Source of the DNA: Flavobacteriaceae bacterium F08102
GTDB lineage: Bacteria; Bacteroidota; Bacteroidia; Flavobacteriales; Flavobacteriaceae
Reading direction: 5' to 3'
Length of the DNA: 64,000 bases
NCBI GenBank assembly: GCA_023015935.1
Contig: JALKAY010000004.1
Span: 434,001-498,000, forward strand
A program made the position numbers and the translations under genes. Positions 37,883 through 45,889 of the stretch are shown in pieces (the stretch's first letter is position 1; every line of letters starts with the position of its first letter). The notes beneath the pieces were generated by a model, which ran no database searches, was not told the origin of the DNA, and worked only from the letters and a program-made list of their open reading frames with translations.

Positions 37883-38320
37883 TTAGGCAGTCTTCGTCTT
37901 TTTTAGCAATAAAACAACCATAATTCCAAACACAAGGTGACCGATAAGACCTCCTGTAACCACCAATACGGTGTCGTCAGAAGAGGGATTTGGCATATCG
38001 TAAGCTGCTTGTTCCAAACCGAAAAAACCAATTTGAGCAATCAAAAAAGCGATAAATCCAAAAATAATGCCCTTGATAAACCATGAGTTCACCGCAGTTA
38101 ACATCTGCCTGAATATGAAAATATACAATAAGGCTAAGACAATACCGATAATGAAATGAAATATCCATCCAGAAATCAAAGTGACCCCAAACACGTATTC
38201 AATTAGTTCTTGTGGTGCTGAAGTAGGCATCCCTACCGATGAAGCAACATACATAAAAAGGCTCATAAATGCGGTGGCAATAACACCACTGATGATACCA
38301 CTGACGATCTTGTTTAGCAT
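37883..38320 (-). CDS. Small four-helix membrane protein, possibly DUF6789-like
   Basis: 145 aa with four hydrophobic helices (about 8-28, 48-70, 82-102 and 118-140), beginning IVSGIISGVIATAFMSLFMYV and ending in a lysine-rich tail KKTKTA. The GxxxTxxM first helix and the repeated Gly pattern resemble short membrane proteins of the DUF6789 kind. No catalytic or transport motif. It stands alone between the M14 operon and selO, transcribed from the opposite strand to selO. Confidence 0.65.
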   Translation of the reverse strand: MLNKIVSGIISGVIATAFMSLFMYVASSVGMPTSAPQELIEYVFGVTLISGWIFHFIIGIVLALLYIFIFRQMLTAVNSWFIKGIIFGFIAFLIAQIGFFGLEQAAYDMPNPSSDDTVLVVTGGLIGHLVFGIMVVLLLKKTKTA

Positions 38321-38552
38321 AGGTCAAAAATTTTGTTATTTGTATAAAGTTACAAAAAAAACGTGTCATCATACTGCAATGGCGTAAAGAACCAAACACA
38401 ACCACCTGTAAATCACCCAAAAAGACACCCCGCAGTATACCGAATATAATTTTAAAATTAACGTGATAAACTCATAAAATCACTTTTAAGACCCATTTTG
38501 AATGCCTATCTTTCATTCGTCAAAATAAGGCTTAAAAAATTTATGCGTCTCT

Positions 38553-40115
38553 ATGAAGCTTACTATAAATCACCACTTTACTGATTCATTACCCGCTGAT
38601 TCATTACAAGAAAATACACCGAGACAGGTGTACCAAGCAGCGTATTCATGGGTACTCCCTAAAAAGCCTAGTAATCCAACCCTACTTCACGTTTCTGACA
38701 GCCTCTGTCAGGTGTTAAAAATTAGTAAAGAAGAATGCCATTCCAAAAAATTCGTGGATCTCGTCTCTGGAACTCAACTTCTACCAGAAATGAAACCGTA
38801 TTCCATGTGTTATGGAGGACATCAATTTGGAAATTGGGCGGGACAACTCGGGGATGGTAGAGCGATAAATTTAGCAGACATTACAGTTGATAAGCAACCA
38901 TGGACTATGCAACTAAAAGGCGCAGGAAAAACACCGTATTCAAGGTCAGGAGATGGTTTAGCTGTATTACGCTCTTCAATACGAGAATATTTATGCAGTG
39001 AAGCTATGTTTCATTTAGGCATACCAACAACACGTGCCCTAAGCTTGGTCACCACTGGTGATAAAGTACTAAGAGATCCACTTTACGATGGAAATCCAAG
39101 CTACGAGAAAGGGGCCATCGTTTGTCGTGTAGCCCCTACATTTATCCGTTTTGGAAATTTTGAAATTTTTGCAGCACGCAACGATATTCCTAATTTAAAA
39201 AAACTAACCGACTTTACCTTAAAAACCCATTTTAAGACATTAGGTAAACCTTCCAAAGAAGCCTATCTCCATTTTTTTAGAACCGTTTCTGAACGCAGTT
39301 TAAAAATGGTGATTGATTGGCAGCGCGTTGGATTTGTACACGGTGTTATGAACACAGACAATATGTCTATTTTAGGATTGACAATCGATTATGGACCCTA
39401 TGGATGGCTCGAAGGATATGATTTAAACTGGACTCCAAACACCACAGATGGTCAAATGAAGCGCTATGCCTATGGCAGACAACCTGAAATGGTCCTTTGG
39501 AACTTATACCAATTGGCGAATGCACTCTATCCACTCATTGAAGAAACATCGGCGTTAGAAGATATTTTAACAAATTATAGAGACCAATATGAACAGCAAA
39601 ACGGCATCATGCACTGTCAAAAATTAGGGTTAAACCACTATACAAACGAAAACCTACAGCTAGCCGCAGATCTTAATCTCATTTTACAAGCCACTGAAAC
39701 GGATATGACTATTTTTTACCGATTGTTAGCTGATTTTGATGAACATAGCCCTCATAAAGGGCTCGACCTAATTCACAAAGCTTTTTATCAACCCTCGGCC
39801 CTCAATTTACCCCTTAAAGATCGATGGAATACTTGGTTCAAACAATACAGCCAACAACTAATTTCTATAAACTCAAAGCCCACCGAACGCAAACGTCAAA
39901 TGAATTCTATAAATCCCAAATACGTGCTCCGAAATTACATGGCACAGTTAGCTATAGATGCTGCAGATCAAGGGGATTTAAGCGTACTCGACGAATTGTA
40001 CACAGTACTCAAAAAGCCGTATGAAGAACAACCCAAATACGAAAAATGGTTTGCAAAAAGACCCGAATGGGCGCGACATAAGGTTGGATGCTCAATGCTT
40101 TCCTGCAGCTCATAA
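38553..40115 (+). CDS. selO: Protein adenylyltransferase SelO (pseudokinase AMPylase)
   Basis: 520 aa. SelO/YdiU signatures: YGGHQFGNWAGQLGDGRAI, QLKGAGKTPYSRSGDGLAVLRSSIREYLCSEAM, GIPTTRAL, FGNFEIFA, FVHGVMNTDNMSI and DYGPYGWLEGYD. The C-terminus CSMLSCSS keeps the short Cys motif typical of bacterial members. SelO transfers AMP from ATP to hydroxyl residues of target proteins, linked to redox stress in other bacteria (known for the family). Normal length. Single gene. Confidence 0.95.
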   Translation: MKLTINHHFTDSLPADSLQENTPRQVYQAAYSWVLPKKPSNPTLLHVSDSLCQVLKISKEECHSKKFVDLVSGTQLLPEMKPYSMCYGGHQFGNWAGQLGDGRAINLADITVDKQPWTMQLKGAGKTPYSRSGDGLAVLRSSIREYLCSEAMFHLGIPTTRALSLVTTGDKVLRDPLYDGNPSYEKGAIVCRVAPTFIRFGNFEIFAARNDIPNLKKLTDFTLKTHFKTLGKPSKEAYLHFFRTVSERSLKMVIDWQRVGFVHGVMNTDNMSILGLTIDYGPYGWLEGYDLNWTPNTTDGQMKRYAYGRQPEMVLWNLYQLANALYPLIEETSALEDILTNYRDQYEQQNGIMHCQKLGLNHYTNENLQLAADLNLILQATETDMTIFYRLLADFDEHSPHKGLDLIHKAFYQPSALNLPLKDRWNTWFKQYSQQLISINSKPTERKRQMNSINPKYVLRNYMAQLAIDAADQGDLSVLDELYTVLKKPYEEQPKYEKWFAKRPEWARHKVGCSMLSCSS

Positions 40116-40411
40116 ACCTATACTAAGAACGAAGTTTAAAGAATCTGTAAAAAAACAGCACGCCTTTAAGGCTAGGCATGTATAACAAGGTCAAACACCA
40201 TGGCAACTTCGCCAATTCTAGTCTCTTAAAAAAAACGTTTCGTATCATACAAATGAGGTGAATAAAAAATTGATTAGAATACAGACCTACCCATCTTCAA
40301 AAGACCCCTACTAAAATAAAAGCCTATATTGCATATTGAAAACGTATTGTAGTATGTGAATCACCCCTTATTAAAATATTCAATTTAACTTGTTTTTTCA
40401 AATATCAACAA
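40116..40411. other. Intergenic stretch without recognisable gene
   Basis: About 300 A/T-rich bases between selO and the aldo/keto reductase gene. I see only a weak GCCTTTAAGGC palindrome near 40166-40176 with no T tract, and no frame that looks coding. Confidence 0.4.
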
Positions 40412-41371
40412 ATGCGTAATTATATGCCACTGGGACTTGGACTCGCAGCGATTGGGAGACCCGACTACATCAATATTCGAAATCAAACGAAAATTGACAA
40501 ATCTCAAAAAGCGTTCGAAACAAATGCCTTTGCCATGTTAGACGAGGCCTATACACTGGGAATCCGTTTTTTTGATACAGCCCCCTCTTATGGAATGGGC
40601 GAAAAATATTTATTAAAGTGGCATACTCAACGTGCACACAAGGATGTGCATTTGAGCACAAAATGGGGGTATACGTATATGGCTAATTGGAAAATTGGCT
40701 ACCGTGGAAAGCACGAGATTAAGGAACACTCCCTTGCAAAATTACAAGAACAATGGAGTCATTCTAAAGCACTACTCCCTGCCTTAGCCCTCTATCAAAT
40801 TCATTCAGCTACATTTGACAGCAAGGTATTAAACAATACTGCTGTCTTAGAAGAATTATATCGACTCAAAAAGGAACATGTTATTAACCTTGGCATTACC
40901 AGTTCTGGCATTCATCAAGCAGCACTGTTAAAAACTGCTTCAGAAATACACCTGTATCATGAACCGCTTTTCGACAGCTTCCAGGTTACCTATAACCTCT
41001 TTGAACAGTCTACCCATAACGTTTTAAGACAATTACTAAAAGCAGGAAAGCAAGTTATTATTAAAGAGGCCATGGCCAATGGACGGGTATTCCCAAACCA
41101 ACAATTTCCAAACTACCAAAAAACCTATCAAATCTTGACTAAACTAGCACACAAATACCACGTGGGTATGGATGCTATAGCATTGCGATTTGTCTTAGAT
41201 TACGTAAAGCCCAGTCTGGTGTTAAGTGGAGCATCTAACCTTCAGCAACTTCGCGAAAATAGTAAAGTAAATTCTTTTACTTTAAATCAATCAGAACTTA
41301 ACACGCTCTCTTCCTTAAATAAAAATTCAGCACACTATTGGAGCGAACGCAACGCATTACAGTGGAATTAA
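40412..41371 (+). CDS. Aldo/keto reductase
   Basis: 319 aa TIM-barrel oxidoreductase. The catalytic tetrad is visible: Asp and Tyr in IRFFDTAPSYGMGEKYL, Lys in LSTKWGY, His in LYQIHSAT. The NADPH region at the end is LVLSGASNLQQLRENS. It opens with LGLGLAAIGRPDYINI, as in the subgroup that includes galactose or sugar dehydrogenases, but the substrate is not clear. Stands alone. Confidence 0.88.
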   Translation: MRNYMPLGLGLAAIGRPDYINIRNQTKIDKSQKAFETNAFAMLDEAYTLGIRFFDTAPSYGMGEKYLLKWHTQRAHKDVHLSTKWGYTYMANWKIGYRGKHEIKEHSLAKLQEQWSHSKALLPALALYQIHSATFDSKVLNNTAVLEELYRLKKEHVINLGITSSGIHQAALLKTASEIHLYHEPLFDSFQVTYNLFEQSTHNVLRQLLKAGKQVIIKEAMANGRVFPNQQFPNYQKTYQILTKLAHKYHVGMDAIALRFVLDYVKPSLVLSGASNLQQLRENSKVNSFTLNQSELNTLSSLNKNSAHYWSERNALQWN

Positions 41372-41518
41372 AGAACTGAGAACATAAGGTTCAATACCCT
41401 AAACTCTGGTTAATAATTCAGCAATTCTTTATTTAACCAAGGCTTAACACAGATGAATGATGAAGCATTTTCCACTCTCAACATAAATTATTATCTTTAA
41501 GAAAAATTCTGGTCTATT

Positions 41519-41686
41519 ATGCGATTACTAAATTTCAGCAATTATGACCAAAATCCATTGCTGGATTTGAGTGTTTGGAAATCAAAAAACAATGAGTTTC
41601 ATGCTAATAGGGATATGGTCATCCCTATTAACAATCATTCATTTGATTATCCTCAAAAAGAATGTTATTCAAACCAAAAATGGTAA
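41519..41686 (+). CDS. Possible small protein 1 (55 aa) upstream of saccharopine-dehydrogenase-like gene
   Basis: ATG-started frame, 55 codons (MRLLNFSNYDQNPLLDLSVW ...), ordinary amino-acid use, no signal peptide. The second small frame starts inside its last codons (ATGGTAA overlap), so the two may be coupled or may be pieces of one ~100-aa gene with a frame change. Not seen in any family I know. Confidence 0.4.
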   Translation: MRLLNFSNYDQNPLLDLSVWKSKNNEFHANRDMVIPINNHSFDYPQKECYSNQKW

Positions 41687-41817
41687 AACAACGTAAAATA
41701 GGTTTTAATAGTACTTTTGAAACACCCAGAAAATACCTTAGAGCGCTTTGGTGGTATCCCCTTGAATCATGGGTTGATGCACCTACACTACAAACTTGGT
41801 ATAAAGTTCATCATTAA
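41680..41817 (+). CDS. Possible small Trp-rich protein 2 (45 aa)
   Basis: ATG-started frame, 45 codons (MVKQRKIGFN ... YLRALWWYPLESWV ... WYKVHH), with four Trp and several aromatic residues. It ends 11 bases before the start of the saccharopine-dehydrogenase-like gene, a spacing that suggests one mRNA. Overlaps the previous small frame by 7 bases. Confidence 0.42.
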   Translation: MVKQRKIGFNSTFETPRKYLRALWWYPLESWVDAPTLQTWYKVHH

Positions 41818-41828
41818 CAATTAAAATT

Positions 41829-42980
41829 ATGAAACCCACAAAACACATAATTATTGCGGGAGCTGGTGGTATTGCAGAAGCTGCTGGTTTACTTTTAATG
41901 GCGTGGAGTGATACACCTATCGTCGTATACATAGGAAATCATCATAAAGAAAAAGCGATAAAGGTAGCGCAATGGATCCAAGAAGGGCTTGATAAAGAAG
42001 TGAAAATTATTCCCTTTCACTTAGACTTATCAGCCATGAATGAAGAAATGCGACCAATTTTCGACCGAGCCGAGGCTATTCTTGACTGCCTTCCAGGAGG
42101 CTTAGCTCCGTCTGTTGCTCAATACGCCAAGACCTTTAATTTACACTATGCGAATTTAACCGAATATGTAGCTGAAACCAATCAAATTGTTGCCTTGGCA
42201 AAAAATGCGAAAACGGGATTTGTTCTACAAACCGGATTAGCACCTGGATACATAAATGTTTTAGCAAATTATCTTTTTCAATCATTTTGCTCCCAATATG
42301 AAGTTCAACGCGCAGATCATATTGCGTGTAAAGTAGGCGCCTTGACAAACCATGCGCAGGCACCACACTATTACGGATTTACTTGGAGTCCCATAGGAGT
42401 TGCAACTGAATACCTTAAAGATGCGATAGCGATACGCGATTATAAAAAAGTCATCCTACCTGCACTTTCTGAGCGACAAAAAATTCGAATTTCTGGTATT
42501 GATTATGAAGAAGATTTAACTTCAGGAGGCGCAGCGGATTTACCTGATGCCTTCGCTGGAGTCGTAAAAAGTCTAGACTATAAAACCTTAAGACATCCTG
42601 GACATTACGCATGGATAGAGGCCCAATTAAAAGATCAATATCCGCTTAAAAATGCGGTAAAACATCTAGAAGACACGATGCTCAAGGCAATCCCCCATGT
42701 AGAAGAAGATCAAATCATCCTCTATGCCAGTGTTCAAGGAAAAGATCAGCACGGAGTCTTACGGAAAAAAGAAATAGCTAAAAAAATAACTCCGATGAAA
42801 GTGGGTAAACACACATTACGTGCAATTCAGGTAACCACCGCCGCACCCTTGATAGAATCAATATTATGGCTTTTAGCAAGTCACCCTAAAGGGATCATTT
42901 TACAAAGTGAAATTCCCCCAATACCGTTCTTACATGGACAGTTCGTAAAAAAAGTATATGGATCAGTACATCATCCATAA
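41829..42980 (+). CDS. Saccharopine dehydrogenase-like protein
   Basis: 383 aa. N-terminal Rossmann fold with the dinucleotide loop IIIAGAGGIAEAAG (residues ~7-20) followed by an acidic/polar strand end, then ILDCLPGGLAPSVAQYAKTFNLHYANLTEYV and FVLQTGLAPGYINVLANYLF, which are the usual core motifs of the saccharopine dehydrogenase/carboxynorspermidine-type family. Members join or split amino acids with 2-oxo acids using NAD(P)H. A lysine-catabolic role is possible but not shown; no partner gene lies beside it. Two tiny frames lie directly upstream. Confidence 0.85.
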   Translation: MKPTKHIIIAGAGGIAEAAGLLLMAWSDTPIVVYIGNHHKEKAIKVAQWIQEGLDKEVKIIPFHLDLSAMNEEMRPIFDRAEAILDCLPGGLAPSVAQYAKTFNLHYANLTEYVAETNQIVALAKNAKTGFVLQTGLAPGYINVLANYLFQSFCSQYEVQRADHIACKVGALTNHAQAPHYYGFTWSPIGVATEYLKDAIAIRDYKKVILPALSERQKIRISGIDYEEDLTSGGAADLPDAFAGVVKSLDYKTLRHPGHYAWIEAQLKDQYPLKNAVKHLEDTMLKAIPHVEEDQIILYASVQGKDQHGVLRKKEIAKKITPMKVGKHTLRAIQVTTAAPLIESILWLLASHPKGIILQSEIPPIPFLHGQFVKKVYGSVHHP

Positions 42981-43079
42981 ACCGCAAAGCGATGTGAGAA
43001 GCAAGTTTCAGCGAATGTAAAAAAAATGAATCCTGTTTTAAGACTTTTAAAAAGTATTTTTTTTTGATAATTAAAAAAG

Positions 43080-43087
43080 TACATTTG
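43080..43087 (+). promoter_or_regulatory. Bacteroidetes -7 box (TACATTTG) upstream of rimB
   Basis: Exact TAnnTTTG match, 18 bases before the rimB ATG; a TTTG lies upstream at 43063-43066 but closer than the usual spacing. If used, the mRNA leader would be only about a dozen bases. Confidence 0.35.
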
Positions 43088-43105
43088 CTTTCGTTAAAAA
43101 CGTAA

Positions 43106-43546
43106 ATGAAAAGAAAATTAGGAAGAACAGACATTGCAAATTTTCCAGAGCTACAGCTCTCGCAAATTGACATAAAAGTTGACACAGGCGCCTATACTTC
43201 TTCAATACACTGTCATGAAGTAAAAGAAGTAATTGTAGCTAATGAAAGTTTTATTCAGTTTAAATTGTTAGACCCCTTTCACGAGCATTACAACGAAAAA
43301 GAATTTGTCTTTCGAAATTACAAAAAGAAAAGTGTAAAAAGCTCGTCGGGTGTCGCTGAAGAACGATTTGTCATTGAGACTATTATTGAAATCTTTGGTG
43401 AATATTTTCCTATTGAGCTTACATTGAGTAATCGAAGTACCATGAAGTACCCTATTCTATTAGGAAGAAAATTTTTAACCAAACGATTCATTGTAGATCC
43501 ATCTAAAACGAACTTATCGACTAAACAAACTGAAAAAAAATCATGA
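43106..43546 (+). CDS. rimB: Retropepsin-like protease RimB (ATP-dependent zinc protease family)
   Basis: 146 aa. The aspartic-protease-like motif [11 protein letters not shown] (residues ~28-38), the pattern [14 protein letters not shown] and the ending [19 protein letters not shown] are typical for the RimB family (PF05618). In other bacteria RimB acts with RimK on the glutamate tail of ribosomal protein S6. Its stop overlaps the rimK start by 4 bases (ATGA), so the two are translationally coupled. Confidence 0.88.
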   Translation: MKRKLGRTDIANFPELQLSQIDIKVDTGAYTSSIHCHEVKEVIVANESFIQFKLLDPFHEHYNEKEFVFRNYKKKSVKSSSGVAEERFVIETIIEIFGEYFPIELTLSNRSTMKYPILLGRKFLTKRFIVDPSKTNLSTKQTEKKS

Positions 43547-44418
43547 AAATTGCAATTCTTTCGAGAAACCCTCACCTGTATTCAACAGAACGCCTAGTAG
43601 AAGCTGCCGAAAAAAGAGGCCATGTCGCAGTGGTGGTTGATCATTTAAAATGCGATATTGTTATCCAAAAAAGAGCTCCAAAAATATATTACAAAGGGAC
43701 TTATCTTGACGATATTGATGCTATTATCCCTAGAATTGGGGCTTCAGTGACTTTTTATGGCACAGCAGTAGTCCGGCAATTTGAAATGATGAAGGTATTT
43801 TCTGCTATTGAATCACAAGCCCTTATCCGATCTCGAGATAAATTACGCAGTTTACAATTACTAGCACGTGCAGGTGTTGGCTTACCTAAAACAGTTTTTA
43901 CAAATTACACAAAAGATCCTGAACATTTAGTTAAGTCGGCCGGTGGTGCTCCCCTAGTTATCAAATTATTAGAAGGAACACAAGGGTTAGGCGTAGTGCT
44001 TGCAGAGACATTAAACGCTGCAACTTCAGTCATTGAAGCATTTAATGGATTGGGCGCTCGCGTTATTGCACAAGAGTTTATAAAAGAAGCTGGAGGTGCA
44101 GATATACGTGTTTTTGTCGTAGACGGTAAAGTGGTTGGTGCCATGAAACGACAAGGTAAAGAAGGTGAATTTAGATCAAATTTGCATCGAGGCGGTACGG
44201 CCACAATCATTGAACTTACCGACGAGGAAGAACGAACAGCGCTTAAAGCTACAAAGGCACTAGGACTTGGCATCGCCGGTGTTGACCTACTACAATCATC
44301 ACGAGGTCCACTTGTCTTAGAAGTTAATTCTTCTCCTGGCTTGGAAGGAATTGAAAAAGCAACGAAAAAAGATATCGCCAAACAAATAATCCGCTATCTA
44401 GAATTGAATGTCGAATAA
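43543..44418 (+). CDS. rimK: Ribosomal protein S6-L-glutamate ligase RimK
   Basis: 291 aa ATP-grasp enzyme. Seen: [56 protein letters not shown] (ATP-binding loop), [27 protein letters not shown], and [29 protein letters not shown] (metal-binding Asp/Glu/Asn). RimK adds glutamate residues to the C-terminus of S6 and thereby tunes ribosomes. Coupled with rimB just upstream. The target could also be another protein, as related ligases modify several substrates. Confidence 0.92.
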   Translation: MKIAILSRNPHLYSTERLVEAAEKRGHVAVVVDHLKCDIVIQKRAPKIYYKGTYLDDIDAIIPRIGASVTFYGTAVVRQFEMMKVFSAIESQALIRSRDKLRSLQLLARAGVGLPKTVFTNYTKDPEHLVKSAGGAPLVIKLLEGTQGLGVVLAETLNAATSVIEAFNGLGARVIAQEFIKEAGGADIRVFVVDGKVVGAMKRQGKEGEFRSNLHRGGTATIIELTDEEERTALKATKALGLGIAGVDLLQSSRGPLVLEVNSSPGLEGIEKATKKDIAKQIIRYLELNVE

Positions 44419-44533
44419 ATAAATTCCATTGCATAACATACTGCTATGAGGTTATACTAAATACGGTAAAGAATTGCGTTTTTTACGTATTTTTGATAAC
44501 CTTGAATTAATCGTTCGTATTAACTCCAATCTT

Positions 44534-44644
44534 TTATTCCCAATTTAATACTGAATAATGTTCAGTTATATATGCTTTTACTTTTGAAATATCTTCTTTG
44601 GCAGTTAAATATGGGACGTGTTCTGACAAGTGGACACCAATCAT
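44534..44644 (-). CDS. Possible small ORF downstream of GHMP kinase gene
   Basis: 36 codons from the ATG at 44644. The amino-acid mix (MIGVHLSEHVPYLTAKEDIS and later HYSVLNWE) looks like real protein rather than random frame. It starts 15 bases behind the kinase stop on the same strand and could be a microprotein or the leftover end of a decayed gene. No family recognised. Confidence 0.32.
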   Translation of the reverse strand: MIGVHLSEHVPYLTAKEDISKVKAYITEHYSVLNWE

Positions 44645-44658
44645 TGTTCTTATGCATG

Positions 44659-45795
44659 TCAATTTTCTAATGTAGTGACCCCTGAATCAACAGAAACCAA
44701 ATAAGCATCCTTCCCTCCTGCACGTTTAATTCCATCAATCACTAGGTCAATCTTATCTTCGGGAGCGATGGCTACAATGCTCCCTCCACTCCCTGAACCA
44801 ACAATTTTGGCTCCATATGCTCCAGCTTTTAGTGCACCATCTATCATCGAATCAATCTTTGGCATTGAAATACGTAAAATATTTTTTAAAATATTGTGGT
44901 GCTCTGTCATCAAGGTGCCTATTTTAGGTAAATCCAATCCGTTTTTTTTAAGTTCCACAAGGGCACATTTTGTCAAATCATGATTATTCACAGCCGCATA
45001 AAAATACGGCTGTAAAGTATCGGGTAAATCCTTTAAATATCGCTTCACCTGGTGGGGTTTAACCGCATTAATTTCAAAAAAGGGATGTATTTTTTTTAGG
45101 AAATCAATGGCATCCCACGCACCTTTTTTTAATTCCTCAAAAGTTTCATTTGTCTTTTTAGCAATTCCAGATTCTCCGATAATTAATCCCGGTAACGGTT
45201 TCTGTAAAACTTCATAGGTAAAATTCGTTCCCGTTTCTAAAAATAATATATTGCCTAAACCGATACTAAATTGATCCATCCTTCCTCCTAGAAATCCATG
45301 TTCAACAACTTCAGCTTCAAAAGCTATTTGCGAAACAAACGCTGAAGTAACATCCACATCACATCCGAAGGCATCGAGTAAAAAACGAACCCAAGCAATA
45401 ACAACCGCAGACGAACTAGATGTTCCCTCATTGATGGGGATATTACCTGAAATTGAAACGTCAAACCCTTTATTTGGAATACATCCATGATGTCTTAAGA
45501 TCTTTAAGGCGGCCAAAAAATTGTCTCCTTTCACAATGTGAGCATCCAATGAATAAATATCAATATCGCGTTTTTCACCGATATCAGGTAAATCTATTTG
45601 AAATATCGCTGACTCATTTTCTATGGCATTTAATATAATATATCTAGAAATTGCACAGGCTATAATGGGCAAGCCCAAATAATCTTGGTGGTCACCAAAA
45701 AGGCAAGTTCTCGCTGGGGCTCTAACAACAATTTTCTTTTTATTTATTGATGTACTCGCGTAACTTGCTGAAGATTGAAGGTCTTTCATTAACAT
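44659..45795 (-). CDS. GHMP-family kinase (galactokinase/mevalonate-kinase-like)
   Basis: 378 aa. GHMP motif 1 VRAPARTCLFGDHQDYLGLP near the N-terminus, the ATP loop NEGTSSSSAVVIAW and the C-terminal motif 3 AGAYGAKIVGSGSGGSIVAIA are all present, so the kinase is likely active. The first motif differs from classic galactokinase (GEHTDY) by GDHQDY, so the substrate may be another sugar or sugar derivative. A small frame follows downstream. Confidence 0.85.
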   Translation of the reverse strand: MLMKDLQSSASYASTSINKKKIVVRAPARTCLFGDHQDYLGLPIIACAISRYIILNAIENESAIFQIDLPDIGEKRDIDIYSLDAHIVKGDNFLAALKILRHHGCIPNKGFDVSISGNIPINEGTSSSSAVVIAWVRFLLDAFGCDVDVTSAFVSQIAFEAEVVEHGFLGGRMDQFSIGLGNILFLETGTNFTYEVLQKPLPGLIIGESGIAKKTNETFEELKKGAWDAIDFLKKIHPFFEINAVKPHQVKRYLKDLPDTLQPYFYAAVNNHDLTKCALVELKKNGLDLPKIGTLMTEHHNILKNILRISMPKIDSMIDGALKAGAYGAKIVGSGSGGSIVAIAPEDKIDLVIDGIKRAGGKDAYLVSVDSGVTTLEN

Positions 45796-45889
45796 TTCCT
45801 TATGGAATGTTAAAATTAACTAAATTATTAAAGTAAACTGTGATTATTTACAAAAGATTCTATTCGTAAAAAAAGTACGCTTACCTTTT

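Noticed and set aside
43905-44381. 158-codon minus frame opposite rimK
   Set aside because: rimK is fully conserved in its own frame; the antisense frame has no signal of its own.
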